A stretch of 51,675 bases of DNA from Candidatus Moranbacteria bacterium RIFOXYA12_FULL_35_19 (GTDB taxonomy: Bacteria; Patescibacteriota; Minisyncoccia; Moranbacterales; UBA2206). Under the pieces are notes generated by a model, which did no database searches, was not told the origin of the DNA, and saw nothing but the letters and a program-made list of their open reading frames with translations. The position numbers were made by a program, and so were the translations under genes. The stretch spans positions 1-51,675 of the forward strand of contig MFSE01000008.1 of NCBI GenBank assembly GCA_001784805.1, written 5' to 3'. Positions 17,638 through 25,002 of this stretch are shown one piece after another. Positions within the stretch are counted from its first letter, which is position 1. Each line of letters opens with the position of its first letter.

Positions 17638-18767
17638 TTTTTTTTAATTAAAATATTAATAATTTCTTTTAATTTAACTATGTTTTTTTCTATATTATGA
17701 TTTTCTTGAGCATATTTATAGGAGTTTTCAGAAAGAATTTTCCATTCTGTTGGTTTTTTTAAAATTCCCACAACTTGATTATAAATTATTTCTACATTAT
17801 CGTCAACAAAAAAACCACACTTATATTTATTTATAAAATTATCAGGATTAACACTAAGACTCACGATTGGAACGCCATACATAGTAGCCTGAACAAAAGT
17901 ATTAGGAAATCCCTCATGCATTGCCGTGCTAACAAATAAACTTGCTTCTGCAAAATACTTATTTATTTTTTCAAAAGAAACTTTCTCAATAAATGTTAAG
18001 TTTTTTAAAGTTTTTGAATTATTATAAATATCATCCCATAATTTTAAATCATGTTTTGGCATTATCATTAAAAATTTTATTTCGGGATTTCTTTTTGCCA
18101 TTTCTAAAAATACTTCCGGTCTTTTTAATTTTCTCGAATTAGCTACCCATAAAACATACTTTCTCTGAGATAAATCATGATTTATTAAATTTGACGGTAA
18201 GTCAAATGAATTTCGTAAAACAATTGATTCTCTTTTAAAATTTTTCTTAATCATTTTTTTAAATTCATCTCCTTGCGTTATAACCAAGGAAGCATATCGC
18301 AAACCAATTTTAAAAAGTATTCTAAGGGGAAGATCTCTTCTGCCTGCTGTTCCATCAACATCGGGCGTGTTAGCAGTCATATAAATAAATTTCTTTTTAA
18401 ATAAAATTAACAACAGGGCTAATATACCAGTTTCGACCCCAATTGCTCTTTGTATATATACATCAGATTCATTTTGAATAAGACACCGCATTAACTTTAT
18501 TTGAGAAACTATTCCAGAAAAAAAACCAAACTTTCTTGTCAATTTCATTGTAGGAAATATTTTAACATTTTCAATAATTTCAGAACTATTTTGACCATAA
18601 TCAGCTACCGCAAAAGAAACTTCAAAATTTTTATCTTGAGCCATTTTTTTTGATAATTGATAAAGTTGAACTTCCGCTCCACCAAAAATAAAACCCGACT
18701 TATTAGTAAAAAGCGGATAGGCTTTCATTGAAATAAAACATACTTTGATTTTACTTTTATTATTCAT
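17634..18767 (-). CDS. Family 4 glycosyltransferase
   Basis: 377 residues of GT-B type. The N-terminal domain has FIFGGAEVQLYQLSKKM, typical of acceptor-side loops. The C-terminal domain has KYVLWVANSRKLKRPEVF and then MHEGFPNTFVQATMYGVP, the EGFPNxxxQA version of the donor-binding acidic motif. It is the first gene of a two-gene minus-strand operon with the methyltransferase and is transcribed from a divergent promoter region shared with the next plus-strand gene. Confidence 0.9.
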   Translation of the reverse strand: MNNKSKIKVCFISMKAYPLFTNKSGFIFGGAEVQLYQLSKKMAQDKNFEVSFAVADYGQNSSEIIENVKIFPTMKLTRKFGFFSGIVSQIKLMRCLIQNESDVYIQRAIGVETGILALLLILFKKKFIYMTANTPDVDGTAGRRDLPLRILFKIGLRYASLVITQGDEFKKMIKKNFKRESIVLRNSFDLPSNLINHDLSQRKYVLWVANSRKLKRPEVFLEMAKRNPEIKFLMIMPKHDLKLWDDIYNNSKTLKNLTFIEKVSFEKINKYFAEASLFVSTAMHEGFPNTFVQATMYGVPIVSLSVNPDNFINKYKCGFFVDDNVEIIYNQVVGILKKPTEWKILSENSYKYAQENHNIEKNIVKLKEIINILIKKK

Positions 18768-18786
18768 AAGTTAATAATATTTTATA

Positions 18787-18837
18787 ATAATACCACATTT
18801 AATAAAAATTGACAATTTTAAATATCTGCATTATAGT
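18787..18837. promoter_or_regulatory. Divergent promoter pair with overlapping -35 elements
   Basis: Plus: TTGACA (18809-18814), 17 bases, TATAGT (18832-18837). Minus: TTGTCA (18810-18815 complement), 17 bases, TATTAT (18787-18792 complement). The two -35 boxes lie on the same bases within AATTGACAATT, so one polymerase should exclude the other. Confidence 0.7.
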
Positions 18838-18869
18838 TAAGATAATTTAAAAAATATTTTTAAAATGTA

Positions 18870-19613
18870 ATGGCAGTTAATATTTTTCAATATAATTATC
18901 TATCAAGAAATCCAATTGAGCAAGCAATGAGGCACTTTGGAAAGAAATTTAATACCGATAAAAAAATTCTAGACATTGGCTGTGGGAAAAAACCCTATGC
19001 AAAGTATTTTAAATGTCAATATCTAGGTCTTGATCCTTTTGATACACAAAATGCTGACATAGTGGCCGATTCATGGGATATTCCTTCGGAAAATAACATT
19101 TTTGATGGAATAATATTAAATCAGTCTTTGGAACATATCAAAAAAACAGATGAAACTATAGCAGAAATAAAAAGAATTTTAAAGCCCGGCGGAATTGGCA
19201 TAATAACCGCTCCCCAGACTATGAAAAATCATGGAATTATCGTGCCTTCAAAAAAAGAAGCTTTGAATAATTTCGATAAAGACAAACTAAATTATTGGAG
19301 ACATGATTATTTCCGTTTTACAAAATTCGGATTAATTTATTTATTTAGAGATTTTGAAATATTAGAGATAAAGGAAACTTCCGGATATTTCAGCACTATT
19401 TTGCAACTTATAAATTATTTTTTGTATTCTCTTGGAAAAGAGCTATTTTTTCCTGTTTATTTTTTCAATAATATATTAGCATTATTCCTTGATAAACTGT
19501 TTTATTTTGTTAGCAAAAGTGGCGTCTCAATATTTAAATATTTTTATACTATTACTTATGAATCTTTGACTCTTAATTATATTTTGATTATTAAAAAAAA
19601 TAGTTTGTTATGA
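18870..19613 (+). CDS. SAM-dependent methyltransferase (Methyltransf_11 type)
   Basis: 247 residues. Motif I is KILDIGCGKKPYAKYF (about 31-46), followed by YLGLDPF, then FDGIILNQSLEHI (motif IV with the conserved Glu-His) and ILKPGGIGIITAP, the post-motif loop of this family. The C-terminal 60 residues are strongly hydrophobic, hinting at membrane attachment. It overlaps the next methyltransferase gene by four bases, so the pair is translationally coupled. Confidence 0.9.
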   Translation: MAVNIFQYNYLSRNPIEQAMRHFGKKFNTDKKILDIGCGKKPYAKYFKCQYLGLDPFDTQNADIVADSWDIPSENNIFDGIILNQSLEHIKKTDETIAEIKRILKPGGIGIITAPQTMKNHGIIVPSKKEALNNFDKDKLNYWRHDYFRFTKFGLIYLFRDFEILEIKETSGYFSTILQLINYFLYSLGKELFFPVYFFNNILALFLDKLFYFVSKSGVSIFKYFYTITYESLTLNYILIIKKNSLL

Positions 19614-20434
19614 AAAAATATTTTGATAAAAAAAATAATCGCCTTGTTGTCATCAGCCAGCTAGCCTCTTCGCAATATTGGGATAATTTATGGAGTTTAA
19701 AAAATCTTTCTGAAGCTATCCGAAAAGAGGGTGAAAATAAATTAGTAATTTATCATACAAAAAAATTTATTGCGCCTGGAAAATATAAAAAAATACTAGA
19801 AGGTGGCTGCGGAAAAGGCCAACTAGTCTATTCTTTGAACAATTTAGGATATGATGTTTATGGGGTAGATTTTGCCAAAAAAACAATAAATAAAATCAAA
19901 GAAATATTCCCAGAATTAAAAGTATCTTATGGTGATATTACACATTTAAATTTTCCAGATAATTTTTTTGACGGCTATTGGTCTCGAGGAGTAATTGAAC
20001 ATTTTTATAATGGTTATGACATGGCAACAAAAGAAATGACTCGAATAATAAAGCCGGGGGGATATTTGTTTTTGACCTTTCCTGTTTTTTCTCCTTTAAG
20101 AAAGATGATGGCGCTTCTAAGACAATATCCTGATTTCAATGAAAAAAATATTAACAAGGAAAATTTTTACCAATTTATACTCGATAGCAATGCAGTCAGA
20201 AAAGATATAGAAAAACTAGGATTTGAAATTATTTGTGAAAAAAAATATAACGGAATTTTAGGAATATGTGATGAGCTTCCTATAATAAATAAAATATTTA
20301 AAAAAATAAATTCCAACAATTTATTTATTTTTAAAGTTTTAAGATATTTATTAAAAAAGATGGTTCCATCCAGTTTCTTTGCCCACTCTATATTATTAAT
20401 CTTTAGAAAGAGCATCAGTAAAGAAACTTATTAA
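19610..20434 (+). CDS. SAM-dependent methyltransferase (Methyltransf_11/25 type)
   Basis: 274 residues, coupled to the preceding methyltransferase by ATGA overlap. Motif I is KILEGGCGKGQLVYSL at about 62-77, with Glu and Gly in place of the more common Asp and Ile. VYGVDFAKKTI, FFDGYWSRGVIEHFY and IKPGGYLFLTFPVFS follow in order. An N-terminal extension of about 60 residues contains SQYWDNLW. Its stop overlaps the stop of the convergent flippase gene by bases 20431-20434. Confidence 0.88.
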   Translation: MKKYFDKKNNRLVVISQLASSQYWDNLWSLKNLSEAIRKEGENKLVIYHTKKFIAPGKYKKILEGGCGKGQLVYSLNNLGYDVYGVDFAKKTINKIKEIFPELKVSYGDITHLNFPDNFFDGYWSRGVIEHFYNGYDMATKEMTRIIKPGGYLFLTFPVFSPLRKMMALLRQYPDFNEKNINKENFYQFILDSNAVRKDIEKLGFEIICEKKYNGILGICDELPIINKIFKKINSNNLFIFKVLRYLLKKMVPSSFFAHSILLIFRKSISKETY

Positions 20435-21699
20435 ATTTGATTTTTTTTGTATAAAAAAATATAAATTGCAAATAATAAAACAGCGTTTAGATTATAAGCA
20501 ATAATTGCACCAATCAACCCCCAAAAATACACGAAAGAAATTATGATTATTAATTTAACAACAAAGTATATTGGATTTGTATAAAAAATAGCCTTCTTTA
20601 TTTTTTTCGCCTGTGAATACCAATTCAAAAAAATTGACGGGATACAGATAATTATGAGAATAAAAAAATATTTTGAATATTTGTAATATTCCATGTATTG
20701 TTCACCAAAAAATAAATAATTTACTTTATCAATAAAAATATAGTAAATAAACCCAGAAATCACCATGATTACCGATAAGAAATATAAAAAAATCCTTTTT
20801 TGAGTTAAAAATTCCAACAAATTAAATTTATCCGATGCTACTTTTGGATAAACTATTATCATTATCGATTTAATCATTAATCTTATCTTTATTGGTATCA
20901 TAGAAACTACGGAAAAAGTTGCTAAGGAAGCCGGCGATAAAAAAATACCAACTATTAACTTATCTATATTTTCTGCCATCATTTCCAAGAAATTCATTTT
21001 TGTTAGAAAAAATCCATAATCCATAGTATCCTTTTCTGTTTTTGAATTTTCAACAAATTCAAGACTTCTATAATAATAATACACGTTAAACAATGTGTAT
21101 GACGACAAATAGACCACAATAATCAGGAATAAATTGTCTTTGTGCAATAAGAGAATTGCAATAGTGGCTATTGCATTTATTATTGATTGGGTAGAATTAT
21201 AAAAAGCTATTTTTGAGTACCTTTTTTTTCCTTGAAAAAAAGCATTCCATGTATTGGGAGCATAAAAAAATGGGAAAAAAATGGAAGAAATCATAAACGA
21301 AAAACCTAAACTTTTATTAATATGAAAATAATAAGCCCCAATAATTAGCAAAATTGGAACCCCTATTAAACTCCAAATAAAACTTTTTTTTACAGCCACT
21401 AAATAATCACCGTCATTTCCTCTTGCTACGGATCGCGCAACTGAATTATTAAGACCTGGTATTGATAAAATCGAAACAATTGAAAATATTGAAACAAAAA
21501 ATTGATAATTTCCATAAATTTCTTTCGTTGCAATTCTAGTAAAAAAAATTGAAACAATTAACCCACTAATTATTATTACAATCTGCCTTAAAGCCATCCA
21601 AAAACCATTCTTAACAAAATAAGACATGTCCAAATTAACCTTCTTTCCCCATTTTTCGGTAATATTAAAAATTTTATTTTCAATTTTCTTAATCATCAT
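20431..21699 (-). CDS. Polysaccharide flippase (Wzx/MOP superfamily)
   Basis: 422 residues with about twelve membrane helices in the pattern of the polysaccharide transport branch of the MOP superfamily. N-terminal features include GLIVSIFFTRIATKEIYGNYQFFVS and then SIPGLNNSVARSVARG, a typical loop after helix two. The protein would move lipid-linked glycan units across the membrane, fitting the GT and methyltransferase genes around it. It marks the end of the glycan locus; the accessory island starts directly upstream of its ATG. Confidence 0.88.
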   Translation of the reverse strand: MMIKKIENKIFNITEKWGKKVNLDMSYFVKNGFWMALRQIVIIISGLIVSIFFTRIATKEIYGNYQFFVSIFSIVSILSIPGLNNSVARSVARGNDGDYLVAVKKSFIWSLIGVPILLIIGAYYFHINKSLGFSFMISSIFFPFFYAPNTWNAFFQGKKRYSKIAFYNSTQSIINAIATIAILLLHKDNLFLIIVVYLSSYTLFNVYYYYRSLEFVENSKTEKDTMDYGFFLTKMNFLEMMAENIDKLIVGIFLSPASLATFSVVSMIPIKIRLMIKSIMIIVYPKVASDKFNLLEFLTQKRIFLYFLSVIMVISGFIYYIFIDKVNYLFFGEQYMEYYKYSKYFFILIIICIPSIFLNWYSQAKKIKKAIFYTNPIYFVVKLIIIISFVYFWGLIGAIIAYNLNAVLLFAIYIFLYKKNQI

Positions 21700-21821
21700 A
21701 AGCTAGTTCAAATATTTATTTCATTTTGTCAGCACAAATTGATAAAATCAACTTCTAATTACATTTTTTAAATTAAAAAAAATCCCCATCAGATTAATTT
21801 ACATATCTTTCCATCCCCTTA

Positions 21822-21936
21822 TTATAAACTACTTTCCAATATTTCCCAATATCCGCCTTTGTCGGGACCGATTCTTTTGAGCAAGCCTTTTTTAAGCCAA
21901 AATTTTTGCCATTGACATATTTTCAATTTCTGGTAG
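21822..21936 (-). pseudogene. Relic A: winged-helix C-terminal tail
   Basis: On the minus strand about 36 codons read LLKRIGPDKGGYWEIL and a TAA stop (21822-21824) after WQKFWLKKG. This is the kind of tail found at the C-terminus of AlbA_2-type ATPases and Fic-like proteins (DNA-binding winged helix). No start or upstream domain exists, so it is a fragment. It is nearly identical to relic B and holds the promoter of RNA A on the opposite strand. Confidence 0.65.
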
Positions 21937-21939
21937 TAT
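21912..21939 (+). promoter_or_regulatory. Strong promoter of small RNA A
   Basis: TTGACA (21912-21917), 16 bases, TAGTAT (21934-21939) preceded by TGG (extended -10). The stretch from about 21841 to 21942 is almost base-identical to 24418-24518, where the same promoter precedes RNA B. Confidence 0.75.
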
Positions 21940-21945
21940 TATAAA

Positions 21946-22046
21946 TACTAAGACCTGTATTCCGAACTGTTGCCGGACGGTGGCGTGATTGGGATTTCTC
22001 AATCTAGGAACGTGGTCGAGAACAACCCCCTTTGGGGCTGTTTTTT
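21946..22046 (+). ncRNA. Structured small RNA A, convergent with DUF3800; candidate DUF3800-type RNA motif
   Basis: About 100 nt between a strong promoter and a terminator, without an ORF of note. A closing stem pairs GACC (21952-21955) with GGTC (22014-22017) and TTCC (21960-21963) with GGAA (22007-22010). Inside are two hairpins: GCC/GGC with a 7-base loop (21972-21984) and GATTGGG/CTCAATC with loop ATTT (21987-22004). The terminator ends at the stop codon of the DUF3800 gene. Comparative work has described several 'DUF3800' RNA motifs beside such genes; membership here is inference from position and structure and was not tested. Confidence 0.65.
22021..22046 (+). terminator. Terminator of RNA A
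   Basis: AACAACCCC and GGGGCTGTT pair with one mismatch around CTTT and are followed by six T. It lies two bases from the DUF3800 stop codon on the other strand. Confidence 0.8.
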
Positions 22047-22047
22047 A

Positions 22048-22704
22048 TTAATGAAAATTCCACTCATCTTCAATGCGCTTTTTGATAATATTTTTATAAA
22101 TACCCGCATCATTTTTATCCTTTTGGTATGATCTATAAATTGATCCTGCCACCATATCAGCCATCTGAATCAAGACATCATTTTTTGAATCAATAAGTTT
22201 GCAATTTTTCAAAATTTTCTTTTCATTATTATTCAGCTCTTTTCTTAAATAAGTCGTAAAACTTTTTCTAAAAATCCTATCTCCACTTCCGTCTATTCGT
22301 ATTTTTGCATCTAAAATAGTGTTTTCACTATATTTCAGCATCGTCTTTATTATGTACCCATAAAAAGAATTCTTATCTGTTCTAAGATGCTTGCTGTATA
22401 TATTTTTTTTATCAACAACTAAACATCTTACACGAAATTTAAATTCAGATATTTTCTCAAGAAATTTTTTTCGAACATTTTTGTTAGACTTGTGAAATTT
22501 AAATTCCACATCATCTCGCCTGAAAAGTTCTCGTCGTAACTCTTTTATAGCCACAGCCGTCCTTTCCACCTCCAAATTATCATCAAAAATTATAGCGCTT
22601 ATAATAAAAAATTCGCTTGATCCCTTACTAAGCTTAAATCCCGCATCACCAGAGTCATCTATAAAAACCAATGTATTATTATCTTTTTGTTTTCCTTTAT
22701 TCAT
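22048..22704 (-). CDS. DUF3800 domain protein
   Basis: 218 residues. The start carries VFIDDSGDAGF (residues 13-23), the first acidic motif of DUF3800, and the end carries DVLIQMADMVAGSIYRSY, the second motif with conserved Asp and QxAD. The family is thought to have an RNase H-like fold with an acidic active site and is frequent in phage- and defence-associated regions; its activity is not established. The gene has a close promoter whose leader is nearly the same as that of the 136-aa gene (24578-24988), and a structured RNA is transcribed toward its 3' end. Confidence 0.88.
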   Translation of the reverse strand: MNKGKQKDNNTLVFIDDSGDAGFKLSKGSSEFFIISAIIFDDNLEVERTAVAIKELRRELFRRDDVEFKFHKSNKNVRKKFLEKISEFKFRVRCLVVDKKNIYSKHLRTDKNSFYGYIIKTMLKYSENTILDAKIRIDGSGDRIFRKSFTTYLRKELNNNEKKILKNCKLIDSKNDVLIQMADMVAGSIYRSYQKDKNDAGIYKNIIKKRIEDEWNFH

Positions 22705-22785
22705 TTTTTATTTTATACCATTTCAACGATTGAAATTATTTTTTGTTTCAAAACTTCAAATCACAAACTAATTATAATCTACTTA
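22705..22785 (-). repeat. Conserved leader of DUF3800 gene, repeated at 25003-25055
   Basis: TTTTATACCATTTC-A-ACGATTG and the following GTTTCAAAA-TTCAAA recur with few changes upstream of the 136-aa gene, and the distal half recurs at 24362-24400. On the minus strand it gives the -10 TATAAA (22712-22717), seven bases from the ATG at 22704. It passes without a break into relic C. Confidence 0.7.
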
Positions 22786-22882
22786 TGAATTATTTCCCAA
22801 TATCCGCCTTTGCCGGGACCGACTCGTTTAAGCTTGCCCTCTTTTTTCAATCTAGCTATATCTCTTTTGACTGTTTTTCCAT
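22779..22882 (-). pseudogene. Relic C: winged-helix C-terminal tail with RBS and one-base frameshift
   Basis: The minus-strand frame reads KTVKRDIARLKKEGKL and then RVGPGKGGYWEIIHK before TAG (22779-22781). Just upstream is AGGAGG (22890-22895) seven bases from an ATG (22880-22882), but that ATG reads MEKQSKEI and stops. Adding one A in the A-run after MEK would give a 34-residue ORF ending in the winged-helix tail. Either this is a decayed fragment or the indel is real in this strain only. Confidence 0.55.
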
Positions 22883-22912
22883 TTTACCACCTCCTGCAAT
22901 TTGGTTCAAATC

Positions 22913-22949
22913 AAAAAAACAGTTCACAAAAGAACTGTGTGGTTTTTTT
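22913..22949. terminator. Bidirectional terminator downstream of the STAS-like gene
   Basis: ACAGTTC (22919-22925) and GAACTGT (22932-22938) form a stem with A-rich and T-rich runs on both sides, so it can work in both directions. It stands where RNA A and RNA B stand in the other two units. Confidence 0.75.
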
Positions 22950-22964
22950 ATACAAAAAACAAGA

Positions 22965-23330
22965 CTAGCAATTTTTGCAAGTTACCAAAGAATTTATGTC
23001 CGCTTTTTCCGGTTCAAATTTTACATCTCCTTTTTTTGGTAAAGCTCTGTTAGCGGCGACTATTCTAAGCATTTTTTCTATATCCTCATTAGCGTTAACA
23101 AATGCGATTTCTTTTTTATTTTTAGTTTTCCTTGAAAAATCCTCCTTCATCACTAAAAGCGCGTGTGCGGCCGAACGAGAAACAAATTCCACCTTTTGAA
23201 AATCTAAATCAACCAAATTATACTTGGATGCAGAAATAACCTTTTCTAACGAATCAATCAGATCTCTCGAGCCGATAATTGGAGCAATTTCCCTAAACAA
23301 ATTTATTGTGGTTTTTTTGATATTTTCCAT
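22965..23330 (-). CDS. STAS-like protein (DUF4325 type)
   Basis: 121 residues from ATG 23330 (MENIKKTT); a GTG at 23345 is the longer alternative. The signature is REIAPIIGSRD near the N-terminus and then DLDFQKVEFVSRSAAHALL at about 45-63. The Ser-Arg-Ser lies where anti-anti-sigma STAS proteins carry the phosphorylated serine (inference). The C-terminus ends CKNC, a possible metal or disulfide pair. Its neighbour upstream is a GHKL ATPase, a pair resembling the RsbV/RsbW partner-switch arrangement, but no sigma factor is nearby. A palindrome overlaps the promoter in front of it. Confidence 0.75.
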   Translation of the reverse strand: MENIKKTTINLFREIAPIIGSRDLIDSLEKVISASKYNLVDLDFQKVEFVSRSAAHALLVMKEDFSRKTKNKKEIAFVNANEDIEKMLRIVAANRALPKKGDVKFEPEKADINSLVTCKNC

Positions 23331-23348
23331 ATATTTTTTCAACACTTC

Positions 23349-23377
23349 ACTATACTATAGTATAATTGAAAAGTCAA
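23349..23377 (-). promoter_or_regulatory. Internal promoter of the STAS-like gene with 14-base palindrome
   Basis: On the minus strand TTGACT (23372-23377), 17 bases, TATAGT (23349-23354). The perfect palindrome TATACTATAGTATA (23351-23364) overlaps the -10. This suggests that the STAS-like gene can be expressed apart from the ATPase and may be repressed. Confidence 0.55.
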
Positions 23378-23378
23378 T

Positions 23379-24233
23379 TTATTCCAAATATCCATTTTTA
23401 TAAATATCCACAGATTCGGTAGGTCTTGGTATTCTGTAAGCAATAATAACACCTTGCCAATAAAAACATGGGAGATTAAACAATTTTTCACTTTTTTTAG
23501 AAGAAACAAGAGCAGCCGAACCAGATAGAAAAATAAATTCTCCATTCATAGCATTGCACACAACGCTTTTTGAAGTTCTCACGCCATATCCCCTCTCTTT
23601 ATTTAACTTAGTAGAGTTTCCCTTCATTGAACGCAAAATAGCTTCACTGTCTGTAAGATTTAAACCATTCTCTTTTTTGTAAGTTTCAGCAAGCCCCCTT
23701 CCGCAATCAACAATACAAATATCCAAATAGTCTTTCTTGGGATAGAATTGTCCGAACAAATATCCTTCGTTTTGCGTGCTATGTTCAAATATATTGGTCA
23801 CTAATTCACTAATTGGATAAAGAATGGCGCTACTTGTGCCAGGGACAGAACCAATGACCTTTAAGATTAAATTGGAAAAAAGAGATTCTAATCGCTCCCT
23901 ATCCGAATTTTTTTCTTTCTTAAGAATACTAATTGGAATATAATTCTTTTTTAATTGAACTTCTTTCTGAAAAGAAAGCACCGAATCAATACCTTTGGGA
24001 AATTTTACCGCGTCTAAATATGATTTGACTGATCCATTCGCACTATATGAACTTTTTGTAGAATTTATATGCGCGCTTAACGGTAAAATCAAAAGAGGAT
24101 AAGCCCAATCAATTTTTGATAAATTGAAATTAAAATTTTCGTTTTTGCTATGATTTCTTAGTGCCAAATACAAAACCAATAATTGCCCAGACAAGAAAAT
24201 ATTTTTTGGTTTTAAAACGATAACTTCTTTCAT
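23379..24233 (-). CDS. GHKL (histidine-kinase-like) ATPase
   Basis: 284 residues. The ATP-binding fold occupies the C-terminal half: the N-box is ELVTNIFEHS (143-152), G1 is CIVDCGRGL (173-181) and G2 is RGYGVRTSK (214-222). The first 110 residues match no domain I know. No histidine phospho-acceptor domain or membrane segment is present, so it is not a classical sensor kinase; with the STAS-like gene next to it, it could be the kinase half of a partner switch. The pair is in an accessory island with DUF3800 and AbiE genes, so a defence or stress role is possible. Confidence 0.78.
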   Translation of the reverse strand: MKEVIVLKPKNIFLSGQLLVLYLALRNHSKNENFNFNLSKIDWAYPLLILPLSAHINSTKSSYSANGSVKSYLDAVKFPKGIDSVLSFQKEVQLKKNYIPISILKKEKNSDRERLESLFSNLILKVIGSVPGTSSAILYPISELVTNIFEHSTQNEGYLFGQFYPKKDYLDICIVDCGRGLAETYKKENGLNLTDSEAILRSMKGNSTKLNKERGYGVRTSKSVVCNAMNGEFIFLSGSAALVSSKKSEKLFNLPCFYWQGVIIAYRIPRPTESVDIYKNGYLE

Positions 24234-24403
24234 TTTTTTATATTTATTATTTACAACTCAATTATAACACTTTCTTATCAAAGCCCAGCTTAAACTCCAC
24301 GATAAATGACCTAAAAATTTTCTCATCTCCTCCCCCATCTCATGTCCAAAAATCCGAAGATTGATTTTTGTTTCCAAATTTCAAATCACAAACTAATCAT
24401 AAT

Positions 24404-24518
24404 CTACTTTTGAATTATTTCCCAATATCCGCCTTTGTCGGGACTAATTCTTTTGAGTAAGCCTTTTTTTAAGCCAAAATTTTTGCCATTGACATATTTT
24501 CAATTTCTGGTAGTATTA
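24404..24518 (-). pseudogene. Relic B: winged-helix C-terminal tail, frameshifted
   Basis: The minus-strand frame reads KRISPDKGGYWEIIQK and a TAG stop. Compared with relic A, one extra base in the A-run breaks the frame between LKKG-like and LLKR-like segments. It lies upstream of the ATPase gene and downstream of the 136-aa gene, and it contains the promoter of RNA B on the plus strand. The region 24234-24403 between it and the ATPase has no gene; it holds a -10 like ATTATA (24261-24266) and a partial copy of the leader repeat. Confidence 0.6.
24489..24516 (+). promoter_or_regulatory. Strong promoter of small RNA B
   Basis: TTGACA (24489-24494), 16 bases, TAGTAT (24511-24516) after TGG. 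It is the second copy of the RNA A promoter, identical in the boxes and spacer. Confidence 0.75.
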
Positions 24519-24520
24519 CA

Positions 24521-24577
24521 TTACATAAGAATCCCGGCCAGAAGGTAACACTTCACATCGTGGCGGGGGTTTTTATT
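24521..24577 (+). ncRNA. Short structured RNA B, convergent with the 136-aa gene
   Basis: A short transcript of about 55 nt. CCC-G-GCCA (24533-24540) pairs with TGGC-G-GGG (24561-24568), with one G-G mismatch. Within lies GAAG/CTTC (24541-24554) with loop GTAACA. The outer stem is followed by a T-run, so the RNA is itself a terminator-like structure ending at the stop codon of the gene on the other strand. It shares the promoter with RNA A but no body sequence. Confidence 0.55.
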
Positions 24578-24988
24578 TTATCCCGGCGGAAAACATGACA
24601 TCAGATATTTTCTCTTTCTTTTTTTGTCTTCTTTTATTTGCACATAAAACAATTCTTTCTCCATAGTTAGACCAGCGAATCTATATAAAATTTCTTTTTT
24701 CTCAAACAATTCAGTTTTTTCAATTGGTCCAGTTTTTGAATATTTTATCAACTCACAAGTAGCTTTAAAATATTTTAATCTTTGCATTCTATCCTTAACT
24801 GATTTTTGAAAAAGATGCTCGCGAAAATAATCTAGGAATATTTTCTCTTTTTTAAAATAGGCAGATCTTATATATGGTCGTCTTTTTGTTTTCTTCTTAA
24901 TTTCATCAAAGACAGCCATCGCTCCATGCATAACCTCGCCATAACTTGTTCCAGAAATTTTTTTTGATTTTGTTTGGTATGGAATCAT
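24578..24988 (-). CDS. Conserved 136-aa accessory protein, unknown function
   Basis: 136 residues, basic. Features are RRPYIRSAYFKKEKIFLDYFREHLFQK, a helical RMQRLKYFKATCELI, and a C-terminal EILYRFAGLTMEKELFYVQIKED followed by RKYLMSCFPPG. The end resembles small nuclease-like toxins of the RelE/BECR type in general shape, but I cannot name a family. Similar proteins seem to be common in CPR genomes (recollection, not tested). Its promoter/leader matches that of DUF3800, and a small RNA is transcribed toward its 3' end, so the two genes may belong to one kind of module. Confidence 0.6.
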   Translation of the reverse strand: MIPYQTKSKKISGTSYGEVMHGAMAVFDEIKKKTKRRPYIRSAYFKKEKIFLDYFREHLFQKSVKDRMQRLKYFKATCELIKYSKTGPIEKTELFEKKEILYRFAGLTMEKELFYVQIKEDKKRKRKYLMSCFPPG

Positions 24989-25002
24989 CTTTTGTTTTTG
25001 TA

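Noticed and set aside
21946-22046. RNA A as a tRNA or retron RNA
   Set aside because: The shape has several helices but no CCA end, anticodon-type arm or T-arm consensus, and no reverse transcriptase gene is near.
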